Source: Candidatus Hodarchaeota archaeon (GTDB lineage: Archaea; Asgardarchaeota; Heimdallarchaeia; Hodarchaeales; Hodarchaeaceae). From it: a stretch of DNA of 13,414 nucleotides. The notes beneath the pieces were generated by a model, which searched no databases, was not told the DNA's origin, and was given only the letters and a program-made list of their open reading frames with translations. This document shows, piece after piece, positions 1 through 6,366 of the stretch. The stretch lies in NCBI GenBank assembly GCA_016839665.1, contig JAEOTU010000305.1, positions 1 to 13,414 of the forward strand, given 5' to 3'. A program made the position numbers and the translations under genes. Each line of letters opens with the position of its first letter. The stretch's first letter is position 1.

Positions 1-1797
1 CGAAAAGTTGTTACTCCCATCTTGTAAAACTTCAATATTATCAACTGACGAACGATACTTTTGTGGTTTTTTTGGGTTACCAAAGACAATTGCTGAGTCC
101 AAGAAATTTATAGAACTGAATTCTTTTCCATTAAACAAAAAAGAGGTAATCTTCCCTTTATTATCGAATGTTATCTTGAAATATTTGTTGTTCAAGACAT
201 TCTTTGTAGCACAAATGTTTTCGTTTACTTGTGTTAACTTCGGTTTTTCTGTGTTGGTGTGTAATTTACATTCGAAATATCCTGATTTATTCAAAGATAA
301 GGACGGTATAATAGCTTCTAAGAAATTTGTCTCAGTATCAATGTTAAAGACAATATCCTGGGACATAAAACACAAATTTTCCCCCAATTCTTTTGGTATT
401 TCCGTTCGAATAAGAATTGGTGATTCAACAGTTTTCATCTCGTTTTCTGTTATCCCTCGAGTCTGAATAGGAAGAACATACAAGTTTATGCCTTCTGAAG
501 TAGACTTCCATGACGATTTCAGAACATCTTGGAGAGCTAAGCTAAAAGCTTTCTCGGCTAATTTGAAAGAATTTACCACGTATTTAAGTGCGGTTTTCTG
601 ACGGTGAGGATGTTGAAAAGGCATTGACATACCAAAATGAGTCGTTGAGGAAAAAAGAACTTGATTCTTCACATAAGTGTTGATCGAATCATCATCATTC
701 CGTAAAAGTTTATTTATTTCAGAAAGATTCGATTGCGTAATCTTTTGAGAAGTCAAGGTCTCAGTAGCGGACTTTAACCAACGTGCTTGTTGACCAATGG
801 TCCAATAAATGGTATTATTATACTTCTGTGCCCAGTTATAGTATCCACACCATAAACCATCAGCGACATCTTGTCGAATTGTGCAGGATCCATAGACTTT
901 CAATTTAGGTATAATGTCGATTAAATTTACTAATTCCACAAAATTATACTTGTCTACCGCTCTTATCATTTCTTCTATTCCTCCAGTATTAGGCATCCAT
1001 CGCATAAACCGAGGAACAGTTGTTCCCTTCCACGCTGGGCTATCCATATCATGATTTAGTACAACTAGAGCGTGCCCCTTAATTTCACCTGATTGTTGTT
1101 TCTTTCGGATGAATTCGAACCACTTCTCTATTGATAGAAGATCGATAATGTCTCCGATTCCATACATAGGAATCATTAAACAGCTTGCATCGGTAACTGT
1201 TGATTCGAAGTTAATCAGCCCGTAACGTTGGTTCCAATCTAATCTAGGGTTAATAAGGGGTCGTGTGGTATCGAATGGAATAGCAGCATAATAGTTGAGG
1301 ATCCCTTTGATTCCAACCTGATTGAAGAGTTCAATCATACCTTGTGTGAACATTGTTTCTTGTACTCGAAGGTATGGTGCAATCCGTCCTGGAAATAGTT
1401 GTTTTAAACCAATTCCCATTGAATTTTCCATGTTCCATTTACATTGTTGTATAAATTCTTCGGTGTCCAAGACAGGAAGAGCGTTGTTTCCCCAACTGCC
1501 AATGATGACCTCATCTTTCCCTTGTTTTACGCGCTCTATTACATGATCTAGAACATCTGGTTGATATTTCCGTTGAAGTTGAACCGACCAATACAAATCA
1601 CTATAATCCCAAGAAATCCTTATCTTTCCGCCACACAATCCTTCGGATTCACAATTTTCTATAGTATCAAGGATTAATTTCATTATTTTTAAATCTAGTC
1701 CAAATCCATCTGTTCCTATTGAATCCCCCCGGTATGAATGATAATAATTAATATGGGGTGACATTACGAAGTATATTTTCTTATCTAGGAGTTTCAT
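1..1797 (-). CDS. GH38/GH57-superfamily glycosidase-like protein (3' end beyond window)
   Basis: Reading the minus strand from the ATG at 1797-1795 gives 599 codons without a stop, so the C-terminus lies beyond the left edge. An in-frame TAA at 1804-1806 fixes the start. There is no signal peptide, which suggests a cytoplasmic enzyme. Residues 8-250 resemble the N-terminal barrel of GH38 alpha-mannosidases: a strand ending in SPHIN (13-17), RISWDYSD (60-67), IIGSWGNNALP (98-108), then APYLRVQE (140-147) before a helix and VGIKGI. Residues 396-400 (HPHRQ) and the following helices match the GH38 middle domain. NKYFKITFDNKGKITSF (537-553) is typical of the start of the GH38 C-terminal beta domain. 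The usual H-x-D is H15-I-N17, and the nucleophile region has NN instead of an Asp-Glu pair. E147 sits where GH57/GH38 enzymes place an acidic residue. Full GH38 proteins run 800-1100 residues. The superfamily call is fairly firm; substrate and activity are unknown. Confidence 0.72.
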   Translation of the reverse strand, partial: MKLLDKKIYFVMSPHINYYHSYRGDSIGTDGFGLDLKIMKLILDTIENCESEGLCGGKIRISWDYSDLYWSVQLQRKYQPDVLDHVIERVKQGKDEVIIGSWGNNALPVLDTEEFIQQCKWNMENSMGIGLKQLFPGRIAPYLRVQETMFTQGMIELFNQVGIKGILNYYAAIPFDTTRPLINPRLDWNQRYGLINFESTVTDASCLMIPMYGIGDIIDLLSIEKWFEFIRKKQQSGEIKGHALVVLNHDMDSPAWKGTTVPRFMRWMPNTGGIEEMIRAVDKYNFVELVNLIDIIPKLKVYGSCTIRQDVADGLWCGYYNWAQKYNNTIYWTIGQQARWLKSATETLTSQKITQSNLSEINKLLRNDDDSINTYVKNQVLFSSTTHFGMSMPFQHPHRQKTALKYVVNSFKLAEKAFSLALQDVLKSSWKSTSEGINLYVLPIQTRGITENEMKTVESPILIRTEIPKELGENLCFMSQDIVFNIDTETNFLEAIIPSLSLNKSGYFECKLHTNTEKPKLTQVNENICATKNVLNNKYFKITFDNKGKITSFLFNGKEFSSINFLDSAIVFGNPKKPQKYRSSVDNIEVLQDGSNNFS

Positions 1798-1823
1798 GCT
1801 GAGTTAAAAGAATAGAACTGCAG

Positions 1824-1833
1824 GTATAATAAC
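1824..1833 (-). promoter_or_regulatory. Candidate TATA box for the glycosidase-like gene
   Basis: The minus strand reads GTTATTATAC centred about 31 bp before the ATG at 1797. At the usual archaeal spacing of about 25 bp, transcription would start almost at the start codon. This fits the lack of any Shine-Dalgarno-like sequence there (CTTTTAACTCAGC precedes the ATG) and suggests a leaderless or very short-leader mRNA. The assignment is by spacing and composition only, in AT-rich DNA. Confidence 0.35.
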
Positions 1834-1942
1834 CTTTTTATGAATTTTCACAGGTATTGAAAGGATCACGAATAATCTAAATGAACTAGTATAACGTTTC
1901 ATCAATGACTTGAAAAGTAATTACATCAAGATTAATTGACAA

Positions 1943-1986
1943 CTAATCAAACTCGGGTCATTTTCCATCAATCATTATTTGATTAG
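1943..1986. repeat. 9-bp perfect inverted repeat in a divergent promoter region
   Basis: CTAATCAAA at 1943-1951 is repeated in inverse as TTTGATTAG at 1978-1986, with a 26-nt spacer. It sits in the 225-bp gap between the divergent glycosidase-like gene and the secreted amidase gene, 37 bp before the amidase start. It could be an operator, or a stem if transcription starts upstream. In AT-rich DNA a match of this size can also occur by chance. Confidence 0.3.
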
Positions 1987-2022
1987 CTTAATATTCGTTC
2001 ATCTTCTTAGGTGATATAAAGA

Positions 2023-3012
2023 ATGAAACAGAGAAACAGATTGATTATTTTATTGATAATGTGGACAGTTACAATAATACCAGTTATTATTAATGTGAGA
2101 GGTTGTTCACATTTCACTGCTTCACATGGCAATGCAATTCTTGTTGCTAATAATAAAGACACTGAACACCAGAACTCACATATATGGTGTTATCCCTCCT
2201 CAGAAGGAAAATTTGGTAGAATATTATTTGGAGTAATTGAAGGAGTTCCTAATGGTTGGACTTATGTGCAGTGTGGTTTAAATGATCAAGGATTATTTAT
2301 TGATGGGGCGGATGTTCCTTTATCAGTTCTGAAAAACCACTCAGAAAAACCCCAATTTTCTGGTGAACAGGTGCGACCGTTTGTACTAGAAAAATGTGCA
2401 ACAGTTAATGATACTATTGAACTGCTATCTCAGTACCAGTTTGAGACTCGTTGGCACAAACAGTACTTAGTAGCGGATAAGTACGGTGAGGCAATGTTAG
2501 TTTCCGCAGGAAACGATCATGAATTGAGTTTCACTCGAAAACAAGGGATTTATCTTCATGGGACAAATTTTAACATCAACGATCCTTTTCCTTGCTGGAG
2601 ATACGACACAGCAAAACAAATGCTTGATGAAATTGAGGGGGAAGAAAACATCACAATTGAATATTTTAAGCAAATTTTGTCATCAATTAATCAATCCTTC
2701 ACTGTTTACTCAAATATTTATGATATACAAAATGGTAATATCTACATTTATCGCAATAGGAATTTTAACGAAGTGGCAATTGTCAATTTAACAGAGGAAT
2801 TAGCAAAAGGGGAATATAATTGCTCTTTAGAATCATTGATGAAGGGGAAATGTACTTTTCCTACAACCACTCAATTATCCACTACTAAAATGAATTCAAC
2901 TACAGCTCCAAGTAATACTGAAACAGATACAAGTGACACTGTGAGTATACATGTTGTTCCGATCTTAGGATTGTTAATAATATCACTCATTATCCATAAA
3001 AAGAGGAAATAA
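2023..3012 (+). CDS. Secreted, membrane-anchored Ntn-type amidase (choloylglycine hydrolase/C45-like)
   Basis: This 329-residue protein probably cleaves (or transfers) an acyl group from an amide substrate outside the cell. Residues 7-25 form a hydrophobic export signal followed by RGC, with Cys28 as the expected N-terminal nucleophile. Downstream come NGNAILVANNKD-type elements: AILVANNKD (38-46), EGKFGRILFG and the GLNDQGLFIDGAD stretch. These match the family of linear-amide hydrolases with C..F and GNNEDW-like motifs. The Arg of the classical GRNxDW motif is Asn here. Several N-x-S/T sequons (NDT, NIT, NQS, NLT, NCS, NST) suggest glycosylation. A Thr/Ser-rich stalk near residues 280-305 leads to a transmembrane helix (VPILGLLIISLIIH) and a KKRK stop-transfer tail; no PGF archaeosortase motif is present. 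GGTGAT at 2010-2015 lies 7 nt before the ATG and supports this start. The substrate is unknown. Confidence 0.75.
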   Translation: MKQRNRLIILLIMWTVTIIPVIINVRGCSHFTASHGNAILVANNKDTEHQNSHIWCYPSSEGKFGRILFGVIEGVPNGWTYVQCGLNDQGLFIDGADVPLSVLKNHSEKPQFSGEQVRPFVLEKCATVNDTIELLSQYQFETRWHKQYLVADKYGEAMLVSAGNDHELSFTRKQGIYLHGTNFNINDPFPCWRYDTAKQMLDEIEGEENITIEYFKQILSSINQSFTVYSNIYDIQNGNIYIYRNRNFNEVAIVNLTEELAKGEYNCSLESLMKGKCTFPTTTQLSTTKMNSTTAPSNTETDTSDTVSIHVVPILGLLIISLIIHKKRK

Positions 3013-3046
3013 TGAAATAGCGGATCAATACAAAATTTTGCTAATA

Positions 3047-3076
3047 CCCCTTCAAAATAATCAATCTATTTTGGGG
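3047..3076. terminator. Hairpin between convergent genes, possible bidirectional terminator
   Basis: CAAAATA (3053-3059) pairs with TATTTTG (3067-3073) around a 7-nt loop. The stem is extended by CCC/GGG across a two-base TT bulge. It lies in the 81-bp gap between the ends of the amidase gene (plus) and the acyltransferase gene (minus), and a TATTTTTCC stretch follows at 3095-3103, across the acyltransferase stop codon. The position fits a shared transcription end. Archaeal termination depends mainly on U-tracts, so the hairpin's role is inferred. Confidence 0.4.
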
Positions 3077-3093
3077 ATTATTGGTTTTAAGAC

Positions 3094-4287
3094 CTATTTT
3101 TCCTTATAGATTCTTCTAGAAATCCATTGATCAAGGATTGGTAGGATCTTTTTATCTACAGTATTCTGAATGAAAAATCCGATGATCAAAATGAAGGGAA
3201 TCGTGACTATTAGATATGGAAGGAATAAGTTTCTAGCGAACACATCAATGTTTAAAACTTTTACCATGATATGGGTAAATGCAGCAAAGAAAGGCCGATG
3301 GAAGAGATAAACACTATATGTTGAGTACGCTAATAGAGACAAGATATTGCGAACACGCTTTTCATTGAAGATTAAACAAGTTACCTTGATTAATAAATAA
3401 AAGAGGGAGAGAATAAATGTAATAAATGTAAGTATTATCAGATTGACAAGTATGAATGCTATCGCTAATTCGATGAAATCACGTTGTTGGTCAAAGATTA
3501 TTCTTAATTGAGTAGTTCTGTATATTGAAGTGAATGTTGTATAACTAAATTGTGTTAAAGTAATATATAATAATCCACTTAAGACTACACAAAAAATTAT
3601 GCTAATAGTGGGGATTAAACTATGTTTATTTGTTAGGGGCTCTTTTATTAAGTCAAACTGGGGTGAACCGTAAATATCAGCTGCAACGATACCAACAATG
3701 AAAATAAGATAATACGTAAAAAATCTATATTCGACAATGCCAAAAATAAAGTTGAGGCTTAAGAAAAAAAATAAGATAGCTATTGATCCAAGAATAATTT
3801 TCCTAATAGAACCTAAAGAGCTAAGAATTATGAAAATAAAATAGTATATGACAATTATACCAATGAACCAAAGAGTAAATATTGGAAAATCAAAGAGAGG
3901 AGCAAAAATTATTTGCATTCCTAAAAAGTGAGCTAGTAGATACAAGATATTGTAATCAACATAATCAAACATTATAATGAATAAAAATAAAGCAAGCCAG
4001 TAGAGTGGAAATATCCTCAGGAATCTTTTCTTCAAAAAAATGATTAGTTTTTCATAGGTATTGATATTCCGATTGCTTTTCTGTAAGTAGAGACCGAATC
4101 CAGAAAGGAATACATACGATCCCATAGCCACATGAATTCCCAAAGTATTAATCAAAAATCCTGTAAACGCATCAATCTCGATATAGATATTATAAGCGTA
4201 ATCATGTGGAATATGAATTAGGATCATGACAATTAGGATGGCTATTACTCGAAGAATATCAATTTCTGGTACCTTTTTGCTGACCAT
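3094..4287 (-). CDS. Family-3 membrane acyltransferase (OafA-like)
   Basis: A 397-residue polytopic membrane protein with about ten hydrophobic helices, the usual size of acyltransferase-3 proteins. These move acetyl or other acyl groups from a cytoplasmic donor onto surface sugars, lipids or peptides. Family marks are EIDILRVIAIL (8-18) with R13 and H25 in the first helix, FLSGFGLYL (60-68), KKRFLRIFPLYW (86-97), FTLWFIGI (137-144) and YSTYSVYLFH (321-330). The spacing R13-x11-H25 is one residue longer than the RX10H of classical members, so the catalytic His should be aligned before it is assumed. The minus strand carries GAGGAG at 4301-4296, 8 nt before the ATG, a strong support for the start. 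The gene is convergent with the secreted amidase. The acceptor cannot be deduced from the sequence. Confidence 0.87.
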   Translation of the reverse strand: MVSKKVPEIDILRVIAILIVMILIHIPHDYAYNIYIEIDAFTGFLINTLGIHVAMGSYVFLSGFGLYLQKSNRNINTYEKLIIFLKKRFLRIFPLYWLALFLFIIMFDYVDYNILYLLAHFLGMQIIFAPLFDFPIFTLWFIGIIVIYYFIFIILSSLGSIRKIILGSIAILFFFLSLNFIFGIVEYRFFTYYLIFIVGIVAADIYGSPQFDLIKEPLTNKHSLIPTISIIFCVVLSGLLYITLTQFSYTTFTSIYRTTQLRIIFDQQRDFIELAIAFILVNLIILTFITFILSLFYLLIKVTCLIFNEKRVRNILSLLAYSTYSVYLFHRPFFAAFTHIMVKVLNIDVFARNLFLPYLIVTIPFILIIGFFIQNTVDKKILPILDQWISRRIYKEK

Positions 4288-4313
4288 CCTGAATTCTCCT
4301 CATCTTTTATCCA

Positions 4314-4330
4314 TGATATTGGTGATATCA
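4314..4330. repeat. Short inverted repeat upstream of the acyltransferase gene
   Basis: TGATAT (4314-4319) and ATATCA (4325-4330) form a perfect 6-bp inverted repeat around TGGTG, 27 bp before the start of the acyltransferase gene. The geometry suits binding of a small dimeric regulator near the promoter, and the minus strand here also has a weak TATA-like stretch. It is short enough to be chance. Confidence 0.2.
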
Positions 4331-4379
4331 ATAACTTTTGAAATGCATTTTTGAAATAAATTATGGTCAAAAAGTTAAG

Positions 4380-4386
4380 AAAAAAA
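4380..4386 (-). terminator. T7 tract downstream of the SHOCT protein gene
   Basis: On the minus strand a run of seven T lies about 50 nt after the stop codon of the SHOCT protein gene, and a T6 run (4431-4426) lies 5 nt after that stop. Runs of this kind are sufficient for archaeal intrinsic termination. They would separate this transcript from the acyltransferase gene, which has its own upstream region. Confidence 0.4.
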
Positions 4387-4436
4387 GAGATCCTCCCTCA
4401 TACAAATCTTGGATTTTGTGCTTTCAAAAAATGGTT

Positions 4437-4958
4437 CTAGTATTGATCTTTTTTAGATGGTTCTTGAGTCCTAACATCATGTGTCTGTGACCCGAGAATT
4501 AATGCTTTTTCACGCTCAAATTCTTTATCAGTAAGAATACCTCTGTCTCGTAATGAAGCTAACCGTTCTAAACGGGCTATTCGATCCTTTCCAGAGCCAG
4601 AAAAAGCATTGTCTACAATCCCTGCAAGTTCTTTATCAACAATAATTGCCCCTTTTCCGATCATGTAGGTTAATGCAAGGAAGAAAAAACCAACTGCTAA
4701 AAGGACAAGACCAGCAAGTAATAAAGCTAGAGTAGCGATAATTGGATCCGAAGTGCCCTGACCACCAATTACAACAATATTAACTTCATTTAATATCTCG
4801 GGGAAAGCTAAAGGAATCCAAGACAGAGCTGTGACAACTCCTCCAGCCATTCCAAGAGCAAGACCGACCACGCCAAAAATAAACATAAAAAGAAAGACAA
4901 AAAATCCTGCAAAACCACGATAAGCCAGTTTTATTAATCCACTACTTACATCGCTCAT
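4437..4958 (-). CDS. Small membrane protein with C-terminal SHOCT domain
   Basis: This 173-residue protein has two long hydrophobic stretches, residues 14-50 (glycine-rich, possibly a helical hairpin) and 73-101. A short linker follows, then a soluble tail. Residues 125-155 (RIARLERLASLRDRG, then ILTDKEFEREK) match the SHOCT short C-terminal domain, an oligomerisation or partner-binding module found on many prokaryotic membrane proteins. The last 15 residues are hydrophilic and low in complexity. No catalytic motif is visible, so the role is unknown. The start has only a weak GGT before it and a TATA-like box about 25 bp upstream, so the mRNA may be leaderless. It stands alone in its own transcription unit, with gaps of 149 bp on both sides. 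Confidence 0.75.
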   Translation of the reverse strand: MSDVSSGLIKLAYRGFAGFFVFLFMFIFGVVGLALGMAGGVVTALSWIPLAFPEILNEVNIVVIGGQGTSDPIIATLALLLAGLVLLAVGFFFLALTYMIGKGAIIVDKELAGIVDNAFSGSGKDRIARLERLASLRDRGILTDKEFEREKALILGSQTHDVRTQEPSKKDQY

Positions 4959-4979
4959 AATTCATACCACGTTTGGTTC

Positions 4980-4989
4980 ATTTATAATC
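4980..4989 (-). promoter_or_regulatory. Candidate TATA box for the SHOCT protein gene
   Basis: The minus strand reads GATTATAAAT centred about 26 bp before the ATG at 4958, which would place transcription start at or near the start codon. A second candidate, CCTATAAAG at 5033-5025, would instead give a leader of about 45 nt. Both are inferred from composition and spacing. Confidence 0.4.
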
Positions 4990-5107
4990 TAGGTAGACTA
5001 AGAAATATAGTTCTTAAAGATTTTACTTTATAGGCGGGTGATTCTTCCAAAATTGTGATTGAATCAGAAGACTGAACATTTAATATCTTCATTCGTTAAA
5101 TCGAATT

Positions 5108-6100
5108 TTAGATCGCATCAACGATTTCCTGTGGTAAATGTAAAGCGAATTTACACACTTCATCTCCCCTGAGAACAGAATTCAATAATTCAACCCTGAC
5201 AGGTCGATCTAAAACAGCTTCCCAAAAGTTTTTGTAATACCCACCACTACAATTACAAAAAATTGGATCAACAGGTTGATCGTCCTCTAAAAGTGCTTCT
5301 CTAACCCAAGGACAGTGACAATAGTAATATTTTTTCTTCTTTTCATCAGTTTCACTGAGAAATTGTTTAGCCATGTAAGGGATTTTTGTTATAATTACTT
5401 TATTTCCTTCACGGATTCCAGCTTCTGTCATTCCTTGTTGATTTTTGATAAATTTGAGTACACTATCATCAATCTCTTGCGTAAAGAACAAAGAGTCTTC
5501 ATCTCGATGTTTGGTTAGAGTTTCAATGAAATCTTGGCTTTTAATTTCCAAGAACTCATCAATATTTCTTGCTTTCAGAAATTTTTCTCGGGCAGGTTTA
5601 TAAGAATCCGTGTATTTATCTCTTAATCCATTTGCAAGGAAGGCAATACATTTGTCGTGATCAACTTTTGAAATAAATCTCTCAATTAGTTTTCTAGTGA
5701 TTTCTGGTCTTTTGGTAGGATGAAGACCTAATGGAGGAATTTCAATATCATCAAAGATTTCATTTCTTACCTCTTCACTAAACTCCTCAACTAATCGTTT
5801 TGAGAAATTTTCAATGACTTCGCCTCCATCAATAACTTCCATGGATGCAATAATCACTTGTTTATTATCCTTAAAGTACCCGAATCGAAGGAGATTAACA
5901 TAATTATCAAAGGAATTTTTCTTTTTTTCAATCAAATAGGCCGAAAAATTATGAAGATCGTTATAGGTTATATTTTCAACTGATTTCTTGGATTTGGATA
6001 GCAATTCATCAAACTCATTGATGATATCAATAGCTGCAGCTATTTTATTTTGGTCCAGCTTTCGTTCTTGTAAAAATTCTTTGAAACCACCTAGTTTCAT
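5108..6100 (-). CDS. Recombinase-like SAM domain fused to a cysteine-rich V4R-like domain
   Basis: A 330-residue soluble protein with two unlike parts. Residues 1-85 (FKEFLQERKL, TYNDLHNFSAYL, NYVNLLRFGYF) look like the SAM-like core-binding domain of tyrosine recombinases, but no catalytic recombinase domain follows. Residues 230-323 resemble the V4R/L-2-amino-thiazoline-4-carboxylate-hydrolase-like fold: YCHCPW with C261 and C263, FCNCSGGYYK with C282 and C284, then PVRVELLNSVLRGDEVCKF with C316. The paired Cys-x-Cys motifs, 18 residues apart, with H262 look suited to binding a metal or cofactor; V4R domains bind small ligands. The linker holds charged helices and a further cysteine, C151. 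The start is supported by GGTGAT just before the ATG (6109-6104) and a TATA box. It is divergent from the transducer gene. The biological role is unknown; a redox, metal or small-molecule sensor or a hydrolase are possible. Confidence 0.7.
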   Translation of the reverse strand: MKLGGFKEFLQERKLDQNKIAAAIDIINEFDELLSKSKKSVENITYNDLHNFSAYLIEKKKNSFDNYVNLLRFGYFKDNKQVIIASMEVIDGGEVIENFSKRLVEEFSEEVRNEIFDDIEIPPLGLHPTKRPEITRKLIERFISKVDHDKCIAFLANGLRDKYTDSYKPAREKFLKARNIDEFLEIKSQDFIETLTKHRDEDSLFFTQEIDDSVLKFIKNQQGMTEAGIREGNKVIITKIPYMAKQFLSETDEKKKKYYYCHCPWVREALLEDDQPVDPIFCNCSGGYYKNFWEAVLDRPVRVELLNSVLRGDEVCKFALHLPQEIVDAI

Positions 6101-6131
6101 CGAATCACCAAATTCTTAATCCTTGCCTCAG

Positions 6132-6138
6132 TATAAAA
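6132..6138 (-). promoter_or_regulatory. Candidate TATA box for the SAM/V4R gene
   Basis: The minus strand reads TTTTATA about 35 bp before the ATG at 6100. With the usual 25-bp spacing, transcription would start near 6110, leaving a leader of about 10 nt that just includes the GGTGAT ribosome-binding site at 6109-6104. The agreement of the two signals makes this one of the better promoter candidates in the window. Confidence 0.45.
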
Positions 6139-6187
6139 GTCAACTGATAGGGGCATTGTACTTCTCAATCAAAAAAATCATTAACTA

Positions 6188-6232
6188 ATTTTTATCGGCA
6201 TAATCTTTAATTTTAGGTTGTTTGATAAAAAT
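6188..6232. repeat. 9-bp perfect inverted repeat between the SAM/V4R and transducer genes
   Basis: ATTTTTATC (6188-6196) is matched by GATAAAAAT (6224-6232) with a 27-nt spacer, in the 266-bp divergent intergenic region. It lies between the two TATA candidates, so a protein bound there could affect both genes. The size and spacing resemble the repeat at 1943-1986 but the arms differ in sequence. Chance is plausible in such AT-rich DNA. Confidence 0.25.
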
Positions 6233-6287
6233 CACTGGAATTTACTTCAAGATAATCAATAACGCTGATTGAAATGATTTATGAATA

Positions 6288-6295
6288 TTTATAAA
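6288..6295 (+). promoter_or_regulatory. TATA box for the transducer gene
   Basis: TTTATAAA at 6288-6295 matches the archaeal TATA consensus well. It lies 72 bp before the ATG at 6367, so transcription from about 6320 would give a leader of roughly 45 nt. No strong ribosome-binding site precedes that ATG. Confidence 0.5.
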
Positions 6296-6366
6296 CTTCC
6301 TTTGCTGACAATTTTAATGAATTCTTCTAGTTTGATATTCAACTATTTACAGGCTGGACAAAAAAA

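Noticed and set aside
8..466. Plus-strand open frame of about 150 codons opposite the glycosidase-like gene.
   Set aside because: It lies entirely antisense to a minus-strand frame that is open for 599 codons and has recognisable family motifs. The plus-strand product has no domain signal.
2023..2110. Lipoprotein signal at Cys28 of the secreted amidase.
   Set aside because: The residues before the cysteine (V-R-G) do not fit a lipobox because of the Arg, and the family places its catalytic nucleophile at this cysteine.
5091..5106. ATTCG/CGAAT hairpin just past the end of the SAM/V4R gene as a terminator.
   Set aside because: The stem is only 5 bp and the minus strand has no T-tract after it, so support is too weak to call.
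5315..5518. Plus-strand frame of 67 codons inside the SAM/V4R gene.
   Set aside because: It is antisense to the conserved cysteine domain and has a Phe/Ser-rich composition typical of antisense noise.
5108..6100. Interpretation as an integrase or a remnant of a mobile element.
   Set aside because: Only the SAM-like domain is present; there is no R..HxxR..Y catalytic region, no tRNA or att-like repeat nearby, and the remainder is an intact, well-conserved-looking domain.
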